Source: Bacteroidota bacterium
Lineage (GTDB): Bacteria; Bacteroidota; Bacteroidia; Chitinophagales; Chitinophagaceae
DNA length: 15,069 bases
Assembly (NCBI GenBank): GCA_023433265.1
Contig: JAEZDR010000123.1
Span: 1 to 15,069, forward strand
Reading direction: 5' to 3'
Shown here: in pieces, positions 1 through 8,222 of the stretch
Layout: each line of letters begins with the position of its first letter
How positions within the stretch are numbered: the first letter of the stretch is position 1
The notes under the pieces: generated by a model
What the model saw: only the letters and a program-made list of their open reading frames with translations
Told to the model about the DNA's origin: nothing
Database searches by the model: none
Program-made: the position numbers and the translations under genes

Positions 1-990
1 ATCGCTATGGTGATAGATAAAAGCGGCAAGGTAAGCCTTACCGGTACATACGAACTCACCGCAGGAAGCTACGAAATATCGTTAAACGTAGTAGGTGAAA
101 GAAGGTTTGAAATACAGCGTGGCAGCCAGATAACTTTTACCGGCGATCCCACCACGGGCATGATAAACGTTACGGCTGTTTACATAGCCAGTGCACCGGC
201 ATTAGACCTTGTACAACCACAACTGGTAGGTCGCTCGCCGGCCGAAGTAAATAGGTTTAAACAGCGCCTGCCATTCAACGTAATTCTTAATATCACGGGC
301 GAAATTATGCAGCCCATCATCAAATTTGATATCAACCTTCCGGAAAACAGGGGAGGGGAATGGAGCGAGGTGGAAACAAAGCTTGAACAGGTAAGAAGGG
401 ATGAGGCTGAGCTGAACAAACAGGTTTTCGCATTACTCCTGCTGAACAGGTTTGTAGGTGAGAATCCCTTTGAAGCAGCCGATGTTAGCGGAGATAGTTA
501 TGCAGAGACTTTCATGCGGGAAACCGCGACAAGGGTATTGACCGAACAACTTAATCAACTTACCGAAGGAATGTTACCCGGAGTGGACTTAAACTTTGGC
601 GTAGTGTCCTACGAAGATTACAGCACAGGTCAACATCAGAACAGGACAGATCTTACAGTCGGTGTTTCTAAGCAATTGTTGAACGATAGACTGAGGGTGA
701 ACGTGGGTAGCAACTTCCAGTTGGAGGGCGGGGCCAATACGAATCAGCAGCGCAACAATATTATTGGTGATGCCTCCCTTGACTACCAGTTGAGCTCAGA
801 TGGACGATACATCATTCGGGCCTACCGACGTAACGAGTACGAAGCGGTGGTTGAAGGGCAGGTGATAGAAACCGGTCTCAGCTTTATCTATACAATCGAC
901 TTTGATAAGTTCCGGGATATGTTTAGGCGTAAACCTAAAGAAGCAACGTTGCGGAAAGAAGAAAACAACAAAACGACAGCGCAGAAATGA
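1..990 (+). CDS. tamB: TamB C-terminal part (translocation/assembly module inner-membrane protein), 5' truncated by window edge
   Basis: This is the C-terminal end of a TamB/DUF490 protein. The reading frame is open to base 1 (codons Ile-Ala before the first Met at 7), so the true start lies outside the window and the Met at 7 is internal. TamB proteins span the periplasm from the inner membrane and act with an Omp85 partner in outer-membrane assembly or lipid transport. The visible family hallmarks are a beta-rich stretch with the GSYEISL and RGSQITFTGDP patterns near residues 20-50, then the ELNKQVFALLLLNRF segment near 135-150, which is typical of Bacteroidota TamB tails. A further beta-strand-rich end follows, and the last residues are Lys/Glu-rich. 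The stop codon overlaps the start of tamL by 4 bases (ATGA), so the two are almost certainly cotranscribed and translationally coupled. Confidence 0.9.
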   Translation: MAMVIDKSGKVSLTGTYELTAGSYEISLNVVGERRFEIQRGSQITFTGDPTTGMINVTAVYIASAPALDLVQPQLVGRSPAEVNRFKQRLPFNVILNITGEIMQPIIKFDINLPENRGGEWSEVETKLEQVRRDEAELNKQVFALLLLNRFVGENPFEAADVSGDSYAETFMRETATRVLTEQLNQLTEGMLPGVDLNFGVVSYEDYSTGQHQNRTDLTVGVSKQLLNDRLRVNVGSNFQLEGGANTNQQRNNIIGDASLDYQLSSDGRYIIRAYRRNEYEAVVEGQVIETGLSFIYTIDFDKFRDMFRRKPKEATLRKEENNKTTAQK

Positions 991-3305
991 TTTGGAGAGC
1001 CATCACAGGAGCATTTGGAGTGCTGATGCTGCTAAATTCCTGCAGCAGCACTAAGAGTTTGCCTGATAACGAATTGCTGTACACCGGGGCTACCATTAAA
1101 ACCCAAAACGATACCGCAATTAGCCGTAGCGAAAGAAAGGACATATCATCGGAACTGGAAGATTTAACCCGACCCATTCCAAATGCCCGGGTTCTGGGAA
1201 TGCCCATACGTTTGTGGGCATACAATGCTGCCTATAACAAACACAAAAAAGTTGAGAAAGGGGGGTTATTTTGGAATCTTTTCAGGAGGCTTACGCGCGC
1301 TGAACCTCCGGTTGTATCAAGCGAGTTGAATCTTGAAAAGAACAGGGAAATATTAGAAAACCGGTTGGAAAACAAAGGTTTTTTTCATGCAGGAGTAACT
1401 GCTGACACTACGTTGAATGTAAAACGTCGGCGGCTGTCGGCTACTTACACTGCCAGCTTAGGCCCCCAGTATAAAATCCGGACGGTTACTTATCCGCAGG
1501 ATTCAAGTGTCCTAAGTACTGCGATAAGGAACCATCAGCGTAGGAGCGTATTGCGCCCCGGAAGGGCCTATGAACTCCAGCGTATAATGAGAGAAAGAGA
1601 CAGGCTTGACCTTATATTGAAAGATGAAGGGTTTTACTATTTCAAGCCGGAATACCTTATTGCTAAAGTTGATTCTACTGTGGGAAACCACCAGGTAGAT
1701 ATTTTCCTTAATGTAAAGCAGGAAACTCCTTACGAGGCAAGGCAGGTGTACAAAATAGGAGATATAGTTGTATTTGCTGACTATGAATTACATGACGATA
1801 CTGCTAATCCAAAAGCGCAGGCAAAATATGTGAATGGCTATCACATCATTGATCCCGAAAATAGTTTCAACCCGAGAATATTTACACAGACGTTGATTTT
1901 TGACAGTGGAGAGTTGTACAGGAGGACGGATCATAACCTTTCCTTGAACAGGCTAACAACGATTGGACTGTATAAGTTTGTCAAGGTAAGGTTTGAGCCG
2001 GTTGATACAGTTGCCGACAACAGGCTGAATACGTTCTATTATCTGACAAGACTTCCGAAGCGGTCGTTAAGGGCTGAAGTGTCCGGGCTTAATAAGTCAA
2101 ATAACGCTACGGGTTCTGAAGTGTCGCTTAGCTATAGAAACCGTAATTCTTTCCGTGGAGCGGAGTTGCTTACGGTAACCTTTTTCGGAGGAACCGAAAA
2201 ACAGATATCAGGAAATCTTACTAACATTTCTACTAACCGGTTAGGGGTAGATGCCAACCTGATAATCCCCAGGATATTTCCTTTCAAGTGGACAACAAAT
2301 AGCGGGTTTGTGCCTAAGACCAGGATAAATGTTGGCTACGAAATGTTTAATCGAAGCACGCAGTACACGCTTAACTCCATTAAATTTCTTGTCGGCTACA
2401 ACTGGAAGGAATCGATCACTAAAGAACACCAGTTAAACTTTATCAATATTAATTTGGTCGACCCTTTAGTTATACAACCGGAATATCAGAAAATGCTGGA
2501 TACAAACCTTACACTACGTAGGACGATCGAACAGCAATTGATTCTAGGTAGCAACTATAATTTTAATTACAACAGCCAGGTAATTCCCAATAGGAAGCTG
2601 CATAACTTCTTCTTCAATGGCAACATTGACTTATCAGGAAATTTAATAGGGTTACTTACAAAAGCTGATGCAGACAAAGGAAAAATAACGACTATCAGGA
2701 ATGTGCCTGTTTCACAATACACTAGGCTGGAAGCGGATTTCAGGCACTACCTCCGCATCGATAGGACCAAAACGCTTGCGAGTCGGCTGATAGTGGGATC
2801 GGCGTGGGCCTACGGCAACAGCACACTAATGCCCTTTTCTAAAGCCTTCTTTATAGGGGGTACAAATAGTATTAGGGCTTTTAGAGCCCGCTCTCTTGGT
2901 CCGGGTAGTTATAACGCCGCCGCGTCAAACTTTAGGGGTATAATTCCCGACCAACCAGGCGACATAAAACTTGAACTTAATACCGAATTGAGGGCTAAGC
3001 TATTTTCCATAGTGCACGGAGCATTGTTCGTTGACGCCGGAAACATTTGGACCCAAAAAGAAGACGAAACGAGGCCGGGTTCCGGGTTTAAAAAAGACTT
3101 CTTGCGCGAAATTGCCGTTGGGGCCGGCGTTGGGCTAAGATTCGATCTTAACTTCATCGTGGTACGGGCCGATTTTGCATGGCCTCTCCGTAAGCCTTGG
3201 TTGGCACATCCTAACCAGTGGGTAACAGGCGATATACAGTTTTTCAACAAAGACTGGCAGCAGGATAACTTGATTATAAACCTGGCTATAGGATATCCAT
3301 TTTAG
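987..3305 (+). CDS. tamL: TamL, lipoprotein-type Omp85/TamA-family outer-membrane protein
   Basis: A 772-residue Omp85-superfamily protein. The N-terminus is a lipoprotein signal: a hydrophobic run followed by the lipobox L16-N17-S18-C19, predicting lipidation at Cys19. This lipid anchor distinguishes the Bacteroidota form (TamL) from proteobacterial TamA. Residues of roughly 100-370 would hold POTRA-like domains, and the C-terminal half is a beta-barrel. The barrel contains the Omp85 signature near residues 635-655 (FFIGGTNSIRAFRARSLGPG; the usual R-G is R-A here), and the protein ends in an aromatic residue (YPF), as most outer-membrane barrels do. It overlaps tamB by 4 bases. It should insert or help assemble outer-membrane components together with TamB. 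The family assignment is firm; the specific substrate is not visible. Confidence 0.92.
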   Translation: MIWRAITGAFGVLMLLNSCSSTKSLPDNELLYTGATIKTQNDTAISRSERKDISSELEDLTRPIPNARVLGMPIRLWAYNAAYNKHKKVEKGGLFWNLFRRLTRAEPPVVSSELNLEKNREILENRLENKGFFHAGVTADTTLNVKRRRLSATYTASLGPQYKIRTVTYPQDSSVLSTAIRNHQRRSVLRPGRAYELQRIMRERDRLDLILKDEGFYYFKPEYLIAKVDSTVGNHQVDIFLNVKQETPYEARQVYKIGDIVVFADYELHDDTANPKAQAKYVNGYHIIDPENSFNPRIFTQTLIFDSGELYRRTDHNLSLNRLTTIGLYKFVKVRFEPVDTVADNRLNTFYYLTRLPKRSLRAEVSGLNKSNNATGSEVSLSYRNRNSFRGAELLTVTFFGGTEKQISGNLTNISTNRLGVDANLIIPRIFPFKWTTNSGFVPKTRINVGYEMFNRSTQYTLNSIKFLVGYNWKESITKEHQLNFININLVDPLVIQPEYQKMLDTNLTLRRTIEQQLILGSNYNFNYNSQVIPNRKLHNFFFNGNIDLSGNLIGLLTKADADKGKITTIRNVPVSQYTRLEADFRHYLRIDRTKTLASRLIVGSAWAYGNSTLMPFSKAFFIGGTNSIRAFRARSLGPGSYNAAASNFRGIIPDQPGDIKLELNTELRAKLFSIVHGALFVDAGNIWTQKEDETRPGSGFKKDFLREIAVGAGVGLRFDLNFIVVRADFAWPLRKPWLAHPNQWVTGDIQFFNKDWQQDNLIINLAIGYPF

Positions 3306-3585
3306 GTCTCTGTCTGAAGTTGGTTAGAAGGGGAAGATTTTAATAGGAAAAAATTGACAAAAGACACGCTTCGTTTATCGTAAAACTCGAACCTTTCCGT
3401 TCTGTTTGCCGTATCGGCATTTATTATTAGTTATATTTAGTGTGCGGCGGAAATGCATAAAGATGACCAAGCTCATTTTTCGCGGTACTGTACCTCTCTA
3501 CCTTAGTACGGTATAAGAAACAAGGCTTTGTACATTTCTTTAGCCATTGTGTAAATAATAATTCTCACACTTTAAAACTTTTGTT
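3306..3585. other. Intergenic region between tamL and EF-G-like gene
   Basis: 280 bases with no credible gene. It holds a weak hairpin (3407-3419) and a possible promoter: TTTG at 3405-3408, 23 bases, then TATATTTA at 3432-3439, one mismatch from the Bacteroidota TAnnTTTG box. That would give a leader of about 140 bases. Another near match, TACATTTC, starts close to base 3529. Small overlapping inverted repeats occur at 3484-3513. None of these is decisive. No strong Shine-Dalgarno is seen before 3586; the last bases before the ATG are A/T-rich, as is common in this phylum. Confidence 0.5.
3407..3428 (+). terminator. Weak candidate terminator after tamL
   Basis: A five-pair stem TGCCG/CGGCA with a TAT loop (3407-3419) is followed by an A/T-rich run, TTTATTATT. 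The stem is short and the T tract is interrupted, so termination may be partial. It lies about 100 bases after the tamL stop and could end the tamBL transcript. It also overlaps the possible -33 element of the downstream gene. Confidence 0.3.
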
Positions 3586-5724
3586 ATGCCAGAATTTGAT
3601 ACCGCTCACGTCAAAAACATTGCACTGCTTGGACACTCGGGCAGTGGTAAAACCACACTCGCAGAAAGTATGTTGTTCCAGGCAGGGGTCATACACCGTC
3701 TCGGAACAATAGAAGAAAAAAACACCGTTGGCGACTATACAGATATCGAAAAAGAAAGAGGCAACACTATCTTCTCCAAACTACTTCACGCTCCTTATAG
3801 AGGTTATAAAATAAACATCCTGGATACTCCGGGCTTTGATGACTTTTCGGGCGAAGTAATTAGCGCCCTTAGGGTTGCTGATACCGGCGTACTAGTGCTG
3901 AACGCGGGAATGGGAGTGGAGGTTGGAACAGACATAATTTGGGAATACACGGAGAAGTTTAAAACACCCACAATATTTGTGGTGAATCAACTGGATCACC
4001 CTAAGGCCGACTTTGATAAAACAGTGCAGGAGGCTAAAGCGCATTTTGGTAATAATGTAGTACTCGTGCAATATCCGCTCACCGCAGGGCTGGGCTTCAA
4101 TGCCATCATCGATGTTGCCAATATGGTGATGTACAAATACAAGGATGGCCAGGATAAACCTGAAAAACTGCCAATCCCGGATGACGAACGCACAAAGGCA
4201 GAAACCCTACATAAGGAACTCATCGAAGCAATAGCTTCCAACGATGAAGGCCTTATGGAAAAATATTTTGAGCAAGGAGAACTTACAGAAGAGGAAATGA
4301 AACTCGGCTTGCATAAGTCTATGGCTAAGCACGACCTGTTTCCAGTTTTTTGCCTCTCTGCAAAACAAAACCGTGGCGTAACGAGATTATTGGGTTATAT
4401 AGATAATGTTTGCCCGCCATCGAATGAAATGCCTCCGCAGCTTACAAAGGATAATAAGGAGCTTAAGTGCGATAGCAATGGACCTGTCTGCATCTTCGTA
4501 TATAAAACCGTAAGTGAGCCCCATATTGGCGATCTAAGCTTCTTTAAAGTCTACTCCGGTACAATAAAGAGCGGTATGGAGCTGGTGAACGAAACCACGG
4601 GAGTAACGGAAAAACTTAACCAATTATTTGTAGTTGAAGGTAATAAGCGCACCCAGGTAAACGAGCTAACAGCGGGAGATATCGGTGCTACCCTCAAACT
4701 TAGAAATACGCATACGAATAATACGCTTCACGAAAAGGGTAAGAATATTGAGTTGAAACAGATTGAGTTTCCTGAAGCTAAAATGAGTGTTGCTATAGCC
4801 AACAGGAAAAAGGGTGAAGAAGAAAAACTCGCAGCTGCGCTACACCAATTGAAGGAAGAGGATCCGACAATGCAGGTAGAGGTTTCGGCCGAACTTGGTC
4901 AAACCTTATTGCATTGCCAGGGCGACATGCACCTCACGGTGATAAAGTGGAAGCTTGAAAATATTTATCACCTCGATGTAGAATATACCCGTCCAAGGAT
5001 CGCTTACAGGGAAACAATCCGCAGAGAAGCTGAGTCTACATATCGACACAAGAAGCAATCAGGCGGAGCCGGCCAATTCGGTGAGGTAAGCATCAGGATT
5101 GAACCTTGGTACGATGGTATGCCAGAGCCTAAGGATATAACAGTTAGAGGTCGCGAAACCTATGATCTTCCATGGGGCGGTAAGCTTGTTTATTACAATT
5201 GCATAGTGGGTGGAGTGATTGATACGCGTTTTCTGCCATCTATCTTTAAGGGAATTATGGAAAAAATGCACCACGGCCCTCTCACCGGTTCGCATGTTAG
5301 GGATATAAGGGTTTGTGTTTTTGATGGTAAGATGCACGCTGTCGATAGTAATGATATGGCTTTTAAAATTGCAGGAGCAATGGCATTCAGGGATGCTTTT
5401 CAAAAGGCCGATCCTCAGCTACTCGAGCCGATCTACAACGTAGAGGTTCTTTGTCCTGATGAGCTGACAGGTAATATTATAGGCGACTTGCAGGTGCGCA
5501 GAGGCATGGTTGAGGGTTTTGACAACGAAGGTCATTTTACTGTTGTTAAGGCTAAGGTTCCTTACGCCGAAATGAATGCTTATGCGTCAACACTTCGCAG
5601 CCTGTCGCAGGGACGCGCACGTTTCCGCACAAGTTTTGATCACTATGCTCCTGTCGCATTCGAGCTTCAGAAGAAACTTATGGAAGCATATAAGAAAGAA
5701 ACACCTGAATTGGTGGAAGCTTAA
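3586..5724 (+). CDS. EF-G-like translational GTPase (FusA paralogue, EF-G-2 type)
   Basis: A 712-residue protein with full EF-G domain order and length. GTPase motifs are visible: P-loop GHSGSGKTT at residues 16-24, the switch I region ERGNTIF near 57-63, G3 DTPG at 80-83, G4 NQLD at 134-137 and G5 SAK near 258-260. It differs from canonical EF-G in two ways. The P-loop reads GHSGSGKT where true EF-G has GHIDAGKT. Residue 84 after DTPG is Phe, where canonical EF-G/EF-Tu has the catalytic His. Both traits fit the EF-G-like/EF-G-2 group (for example Thermus EF-G-2), whose cellular role is less clear than that of EF-G. It probably acts on the ribosome in the cytoplasm. It stands alone, ending in a strong terminator. 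Confidence 0.9.
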   Translation: MPEFDTAHVKNIALLGHSGSGKTTLAESMLFQAGVIHRLGTIEEKNTVGDYTDIEKERGNTIFSKLLHAPYRGYKINILDTPGFDDFSGEVISALRVADTGVLVLNAGMGVEVGTDIIWEYTEKFKTPTIFVVNQLDHPKADFDKTVQEAKAHFGNNVVLVQYPLTAGLGFNAIIDVANMVMYKYKDGQDKPEKLPIPDDERTKAETLHKELIEAIASNDEGLMEKYFEQGELTEEEMKLGLHKSMAKHDLFPVFCLSAKQNRGVTRLLGYIDNVCPPSNEMPPQLTKDNKELKCDSNGPVCIFVYKTVSEPHIGDLSFFKVYSGTIKSGMELVNETTGVTEKLNQLFVVEGNKRTQVNELTAGDIGATLKLRNTHTNNTLHEKGKNIELKQIEFPEAKMSVAIANRKKGEEEKLAAALHQLKEEDPTMQVEVSAELGQTLLHCQGDMHLTVIKWKLENIYHLDVEYTRPRIAYRETIRREAESTYRHKKQSGGAGQFGEVSIRIEPWYDGMPEPKDITVRGRETYDLPWGGKLVYYNCIVGGVIDTRFLPSIFKGIMEKMHHGPLTGSHVRDIRVCVFDGKMHAVDSNDMAFKIAGAMAFRDAFQKADPQLLEPIYNVEVLCPDELTGNIIGDLQVRRGMVEGFDNEGHFTVVKAKVPYAEMNAYASTLRSLSQGRARFRTSFDHYAPVAFELQKKLMEAYKKETPELVEA

Positions 5725-5748
5725 TGCGATGCTTATATTTATTTTATT

Positions 5749-5778
5749 AAGGGCTGCCTCGGCAGCCTTTAATTTTAT
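5749..5778 (+). terminator. Intrinsic terminator after EF-G-like gene
   Basis: A nine-pair hairpin (5749-5770): AAGGGCTGC and GCAGCCTTT flank a CTCG tetraloop, with one G-T wobble. The trailing sequence is T/A-rich (TTTAATTTTAT). It begins 24 bases after the EF-G-like stop and separates that gene from the Crp/Fnr regulator, which therefore needs its own promoter. Confidence 0.8.
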
Positions 5779-5783
5779 CGGAC

Positions 5784-5791
5784 TATTTTTG
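5784..5791 (+). promoter_or_regulatory. Candidate -7 box for the Crp/Fnr regulator
   Basis: TATTTTTG is an exact match to the Bacteroidota TAnnTTTG element, just after the terminator and 8 bases before the ATG at 5799. If used, transcription would begin within a few bases of the start codon and the message would be nearly leaderless. No good -33 TTTG lies at the usual spacing, and no GTGA-N6-TCAC operator is present, so autoregulation is not apparent. Confidence 0.35.
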
Positions 5792-5798
5792 AGTTTGT

Positions 5799-6440
5799 AT
5801 GACAATGCATGAAGTTCAAACGCTTTTCCCCAACCTTGAAGAGGGTTTATATGATGAGATTCTTACCCATGGTACTTTACGAGAGGTTAAGGCAGGAACA
5901 ACCCTGCTTAAGGTAGGGCAGACCATCCGGTCTACTATGCTTATACTATCAGGAGTTGTGAAACTCTACCGTGAAGATAGTGAGGGGAGAGAATTCTTTA
6001 TTTATAATCTCCAGGGTGGGCAGGCTTGCTCTTTATCCATGGTGTGTGCATTCAGGCATGAAAAAAGCGAAGTGCTGGCAAAAGCATTAACGGATGCCAC
6101 CTTGCTGAGTATCCCGATTGAATTCATGGATAAATGGATGAGTACATACAAAACCTGGTACCAGTTTGTGATAACAACTTACAGGCAGCGGTTTGAAGAA
6201 CTTTTAACTACAATTGATGCCATAGCTTTTTCAAACATGGATGAACGTTTGGAGAATTACCTTTTAAAGCAAACCGAAACCCTCGGTACCAATTTGAAGA
6301 TTACTCATCAGCAAATAGCCAATGATCTCAATAGTTCCCGCGAGGTTATCAGTCGGCTATTGAAGAAAATGGAAGCGAAAAGATGGTTAACCATTCATAG
6401 GAATTCTATAGAATGGCTCCGTGAACCTTCTATTAACTAG
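5799..6440 (+). CDS. Crp/Fnr-family transcriptional regulator with a two-cysteine sensor candidate
   Basis: A 213-residue Crp/Fnr protein. An N-terminal cNMP-binding-type beta-roll (about 15-115) leads into a long dimer helix (about 120-150) and a winged helix-turn-helix (about 165-205). The turn-helix segment ITHQQIANDLNSSREVISRL contains R181-E182-x3-R186, matching the CRP residues R180/E181/R185 that read TGTGA. FNR has Val at the first of these positions. The CRP phosphate-binding cassette (G-E...R-S-A) is missing. In its place is GGQACSLSMVCAF, with Cys77 and Cys83, the only cysteines in the protein. There are no FNR-type iron-sulfur ligands near the N-terminus. I infer a thiol or persulfide sensor controlling the four GTGA-N6-TCAC promoters in the neighbouring cluster. 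A Met at 5805 is an alternative start. The stop codon overlaps the stop of the convergent reductase. Confidence 0.88.
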   Translation: MTMHEVQTLFPNLEEGLYDEILTHGTLREVKAGTTLLKVGQTIRSTMLILSGVVKLYREDSEGREFFIYNLQGGQACSLSMVCAFRHEKSEVLAKALTDATLLSIPIEFMDKWMSTYKTWYQFVITTYRQRFEELLTTIDAIAFSNMDERLENYLLKQTETLGTNLKITHQQIANDLNSSREVISRLLKKMEAKRWLTIHRNSIEWLREPSIN

Positions 6441-8125
6441 CAACTGGTTACTTCAGCACTTTGTTGAAGATGGTTCCTTTCCTGCATACATGCGTTCCAT
6501 AGGAGGTAACCGCCTGCAATATTGACCACGTTTGCAAATCCTGACTGCAATAATATTCTTTGAGCCAGGTATCCTCTTAAGCCTTGCTGGCAAAAAATAT
6601 AAATGGTGCGGCCGTTATCAAAATCCCACAAACGTTTTCTTATCTCGTCCAGTGGTATATTTACAGCTCCCTCAATTGTTCCGTTACTAAACTCCTTCTC
6701 TGTTCTTACATCTACTAATTGCACGTCATTCTGGTGTAGAAGAGCCTCTTCCCAGCCTATCATGTGCACTCTTTTTTGAAGCATATTCTCTGCAACAAAC
6801 CCAATCATGTTTACAGGATCTTTTGCTGAAGAGAAAGGTGGTGCATATGCCTGTTCAAACTCAGTCAGGTCTTCAACAGTGCCTCCATTTCCTATAAGGG
6901 TTGCTATTACGTCCAGGCGTTTATCAACACCTTCTTTCCCCACCACCTGTGCGCCTAGAATTCTTCCATCTGTAGGCGAGAAAGCAAGTTGAATGGTCAT
7001 CAGGTTCGCACCTGGATAATAGCCAGCATGCGAGTTGCCATGAATGGTTGCAACCAGATGAGGAACGTCCGCTGCTTTCAAATGCTTCACAGCTAATCCG
7101 GTACTCCCGGCTACCATATCGAATACCTTAACGATAGCAGTTCCTATTGCACCTTTGTAGGTCTGAGTGTTTCCAAATACAATGTTGTTAGCAACAATGC
7201 GGCCCTGTTTATTAGCGGGACCCGCCAGGAATGTAAGCGAAGGCTTTCCGGTTAAAAAATGCGGATACTCAATCGCATCGCCAACAGCGTAAACATCGGG
7301 GTCAGAGGTTTGCAAATGTTTATTAACCCAGATTCCCTTGGTGACGCCAATTTTCAACCCCGCTTTTTCTGCAAGTCTGGTATCCGGTCTAACACCGATG
7401 GAAAGTATTACAATGTCGGCATCAATTGTAGAATCGTCACCAAGATGTACTTGTAAACCATTGCCTGATGCTGAAAATCCTTCAACAGCTACACCTAGTT
7501 TCATCTCTACTCCTTTGGCCCTGATTTGCTGTTGCAGCAAAGCTGCTATCGGATAATCAACGGGTGCAAGAACTTGTTCCAGTTTTTCAACGATCGTTAT
7601 TTTAATTCCCAGTTCGTGCAGGTTCTCGGCCATTTCCAACCCAATAAATCCAGCACCTATCACAACTGCCCTTTTAATGCTTTTATCTGTTACGTACGAT
7701 TTGATATAGTCTGTATCATTCACGTTTCTCAAAGTGAAAATACCCTTGGTATTGATACCCGGCAGGTTCGGTCTGATGGGCTCTGCCCCTGGAGATAGTA
7801 CCAGTTTATCGTATGTTTCAGTATAGGTTTCGCCTGTTATGAGATTGCGGGCTATAACTTTTTTCCCAGTCGTATCTATATTGGTTACTTCTGTTGAAAT
7901 TCTTACATCAACATTAAACCGGTTTGTAAAAGCAGCGGCCGTTTGTACAAAGAGCTTGTTCCTTTCCTTTATCACATTGCCAATGTAATAGGGCAAGCCA
8001 CAATTCGCATAGGATATGTACTCGCCTTTTTCAAATATTACTATTTCAGCTTGTTCATCTAATCTTCTTAATCTCGCTGCGGCGCTTGCTCCTCCGGCTA
8101 CTGCACCTACTATAACATATTTCAT
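6437..8125 (-). CDS. FAD-dependent CoA-disulfide/persulfide reductase fused to a C-terminal rhodanese (CoADR-RHD / Npsr type)
   Basis: A 562-residue flavoprotein of the single-cysteine disulfide reductase family. The N-terminal FAD-binding motif is VGAVAGGASAA (6-16). The catalytic cysteine is Cys42 in SYANCGLPYYIG, the CoA-disulfide reductase signature, and Cys42 matches the Bacillus CoADR-RHD numbering. The NAD(P)H-binding motif VVIGAGFIGLEMAENL lies near 155-170, and the second FAD motif VYAVGDA near 280. The last ~100 residues are a rhodanese with active loop CQQGLRG (Cys512-Gly518). Relatives reduce CoA-disulfide, CoA-persulfide or polysulfide using NAD(P)H. The frame is open upstream to 8230, but I chose the Met at 8125: the FAD motif begins immediately after it, the upstream 35 codons are unlike the family, and they would cover an operator. 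It is divergent from the TauE/SafE gene and convergent with the regulator. Confidence 0.9.
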   Translation of the reverse strand: MKYVIVGAVAGGASAAARLRRLDEQAEIVIFEKGEYISYANCGLPYYIGNVIKERNKLFVQTAAAFTNRFNVDVRISTEVTNIDTTGKKVIARNLITGETYTETYDKLVLSPGAEPIRPNLPGINTKGIFTLRNVNDTDYIKSYVTDKSIKRAVVIGAGFIGLEMAENLHELGIKITIVEKLEQVLAPVDYPIAALLQQQIRAKGVEMKLGVAVEGFSASGNGLQVHLGDDSTIDADIVILSIGVRPDTRLAEKAGLKIGVTKGIWVNKHLQTSDPDVYAVGDAIEYPHFLTGKPSLTFLAGPANKQGRIVANNIVFGNTQTYKGAIGTAIVKVFDMVAGSTGLAVKHLKAADVPHLVATIHGNSHAGYYPGANLMTIQLAFSPTDGRILGAQVVGKEGVDKRLDVIATLIGNGGTVEDLTEFEQAYAPPFSSAKDPVNMIGFVAENMLQKRVHMIGWEEALLHQNDVQLVDVRTEKEFSNGTIEGAVNIPLDEIRKRLWDFDNGRTIYIFCQQGLRGYLAQRILLQSGFANVVNIAGGYLLWNACMQERNHLQQSAEVTSC

Positions 8126-8141
8126 ATATCTCGTTATGGAT

Positions 8142-8186
8142 GCAAATTGTACTTTATTCTGTAGGCTATGAGTGATTTCGGTCACA
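8142..8186 (-). promoter_or_regulatory. Promoter of the reductase gene: Crp/Fnr-type operator plus -7-like element
   Basis: The inverted repeat AGTGA-TTTCGG-TCACA (8171-8186) has a perfect GTGA-N6-TCAC core centred at 8178.5. On the minus strand the -7-like sequence CAATTTGC (8149-8142, with TTTG at 8146-8143) follows. This would place the operator near -41.5 of a start at about 8137, the geometry of class II Crp/Fnr activation. The centre is 53.5 nt from the ATG at 8125. Confidence 0.65.
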
Positions 8187-8222
8187 ATCACAGATTCTGC
8201 AGTCCATTGGTAGAATTTTGTT

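Noticed and set aside
5059..5403. 114-codon minus-strand open frame inside the EF-G-like gene
   Set aside because: It lies wholly antisense to conserved EF-G domain IV sequence and shows no family features.
5752..5767. GGCTGCC/GGCAGCC palindrome upstream of the regulator as a possible operator
   Set aside because: Its sequence is unrelated to GTGA-N6-TCAC, and its position and T-rich tail fit the terminator of the EF-G-like gene.
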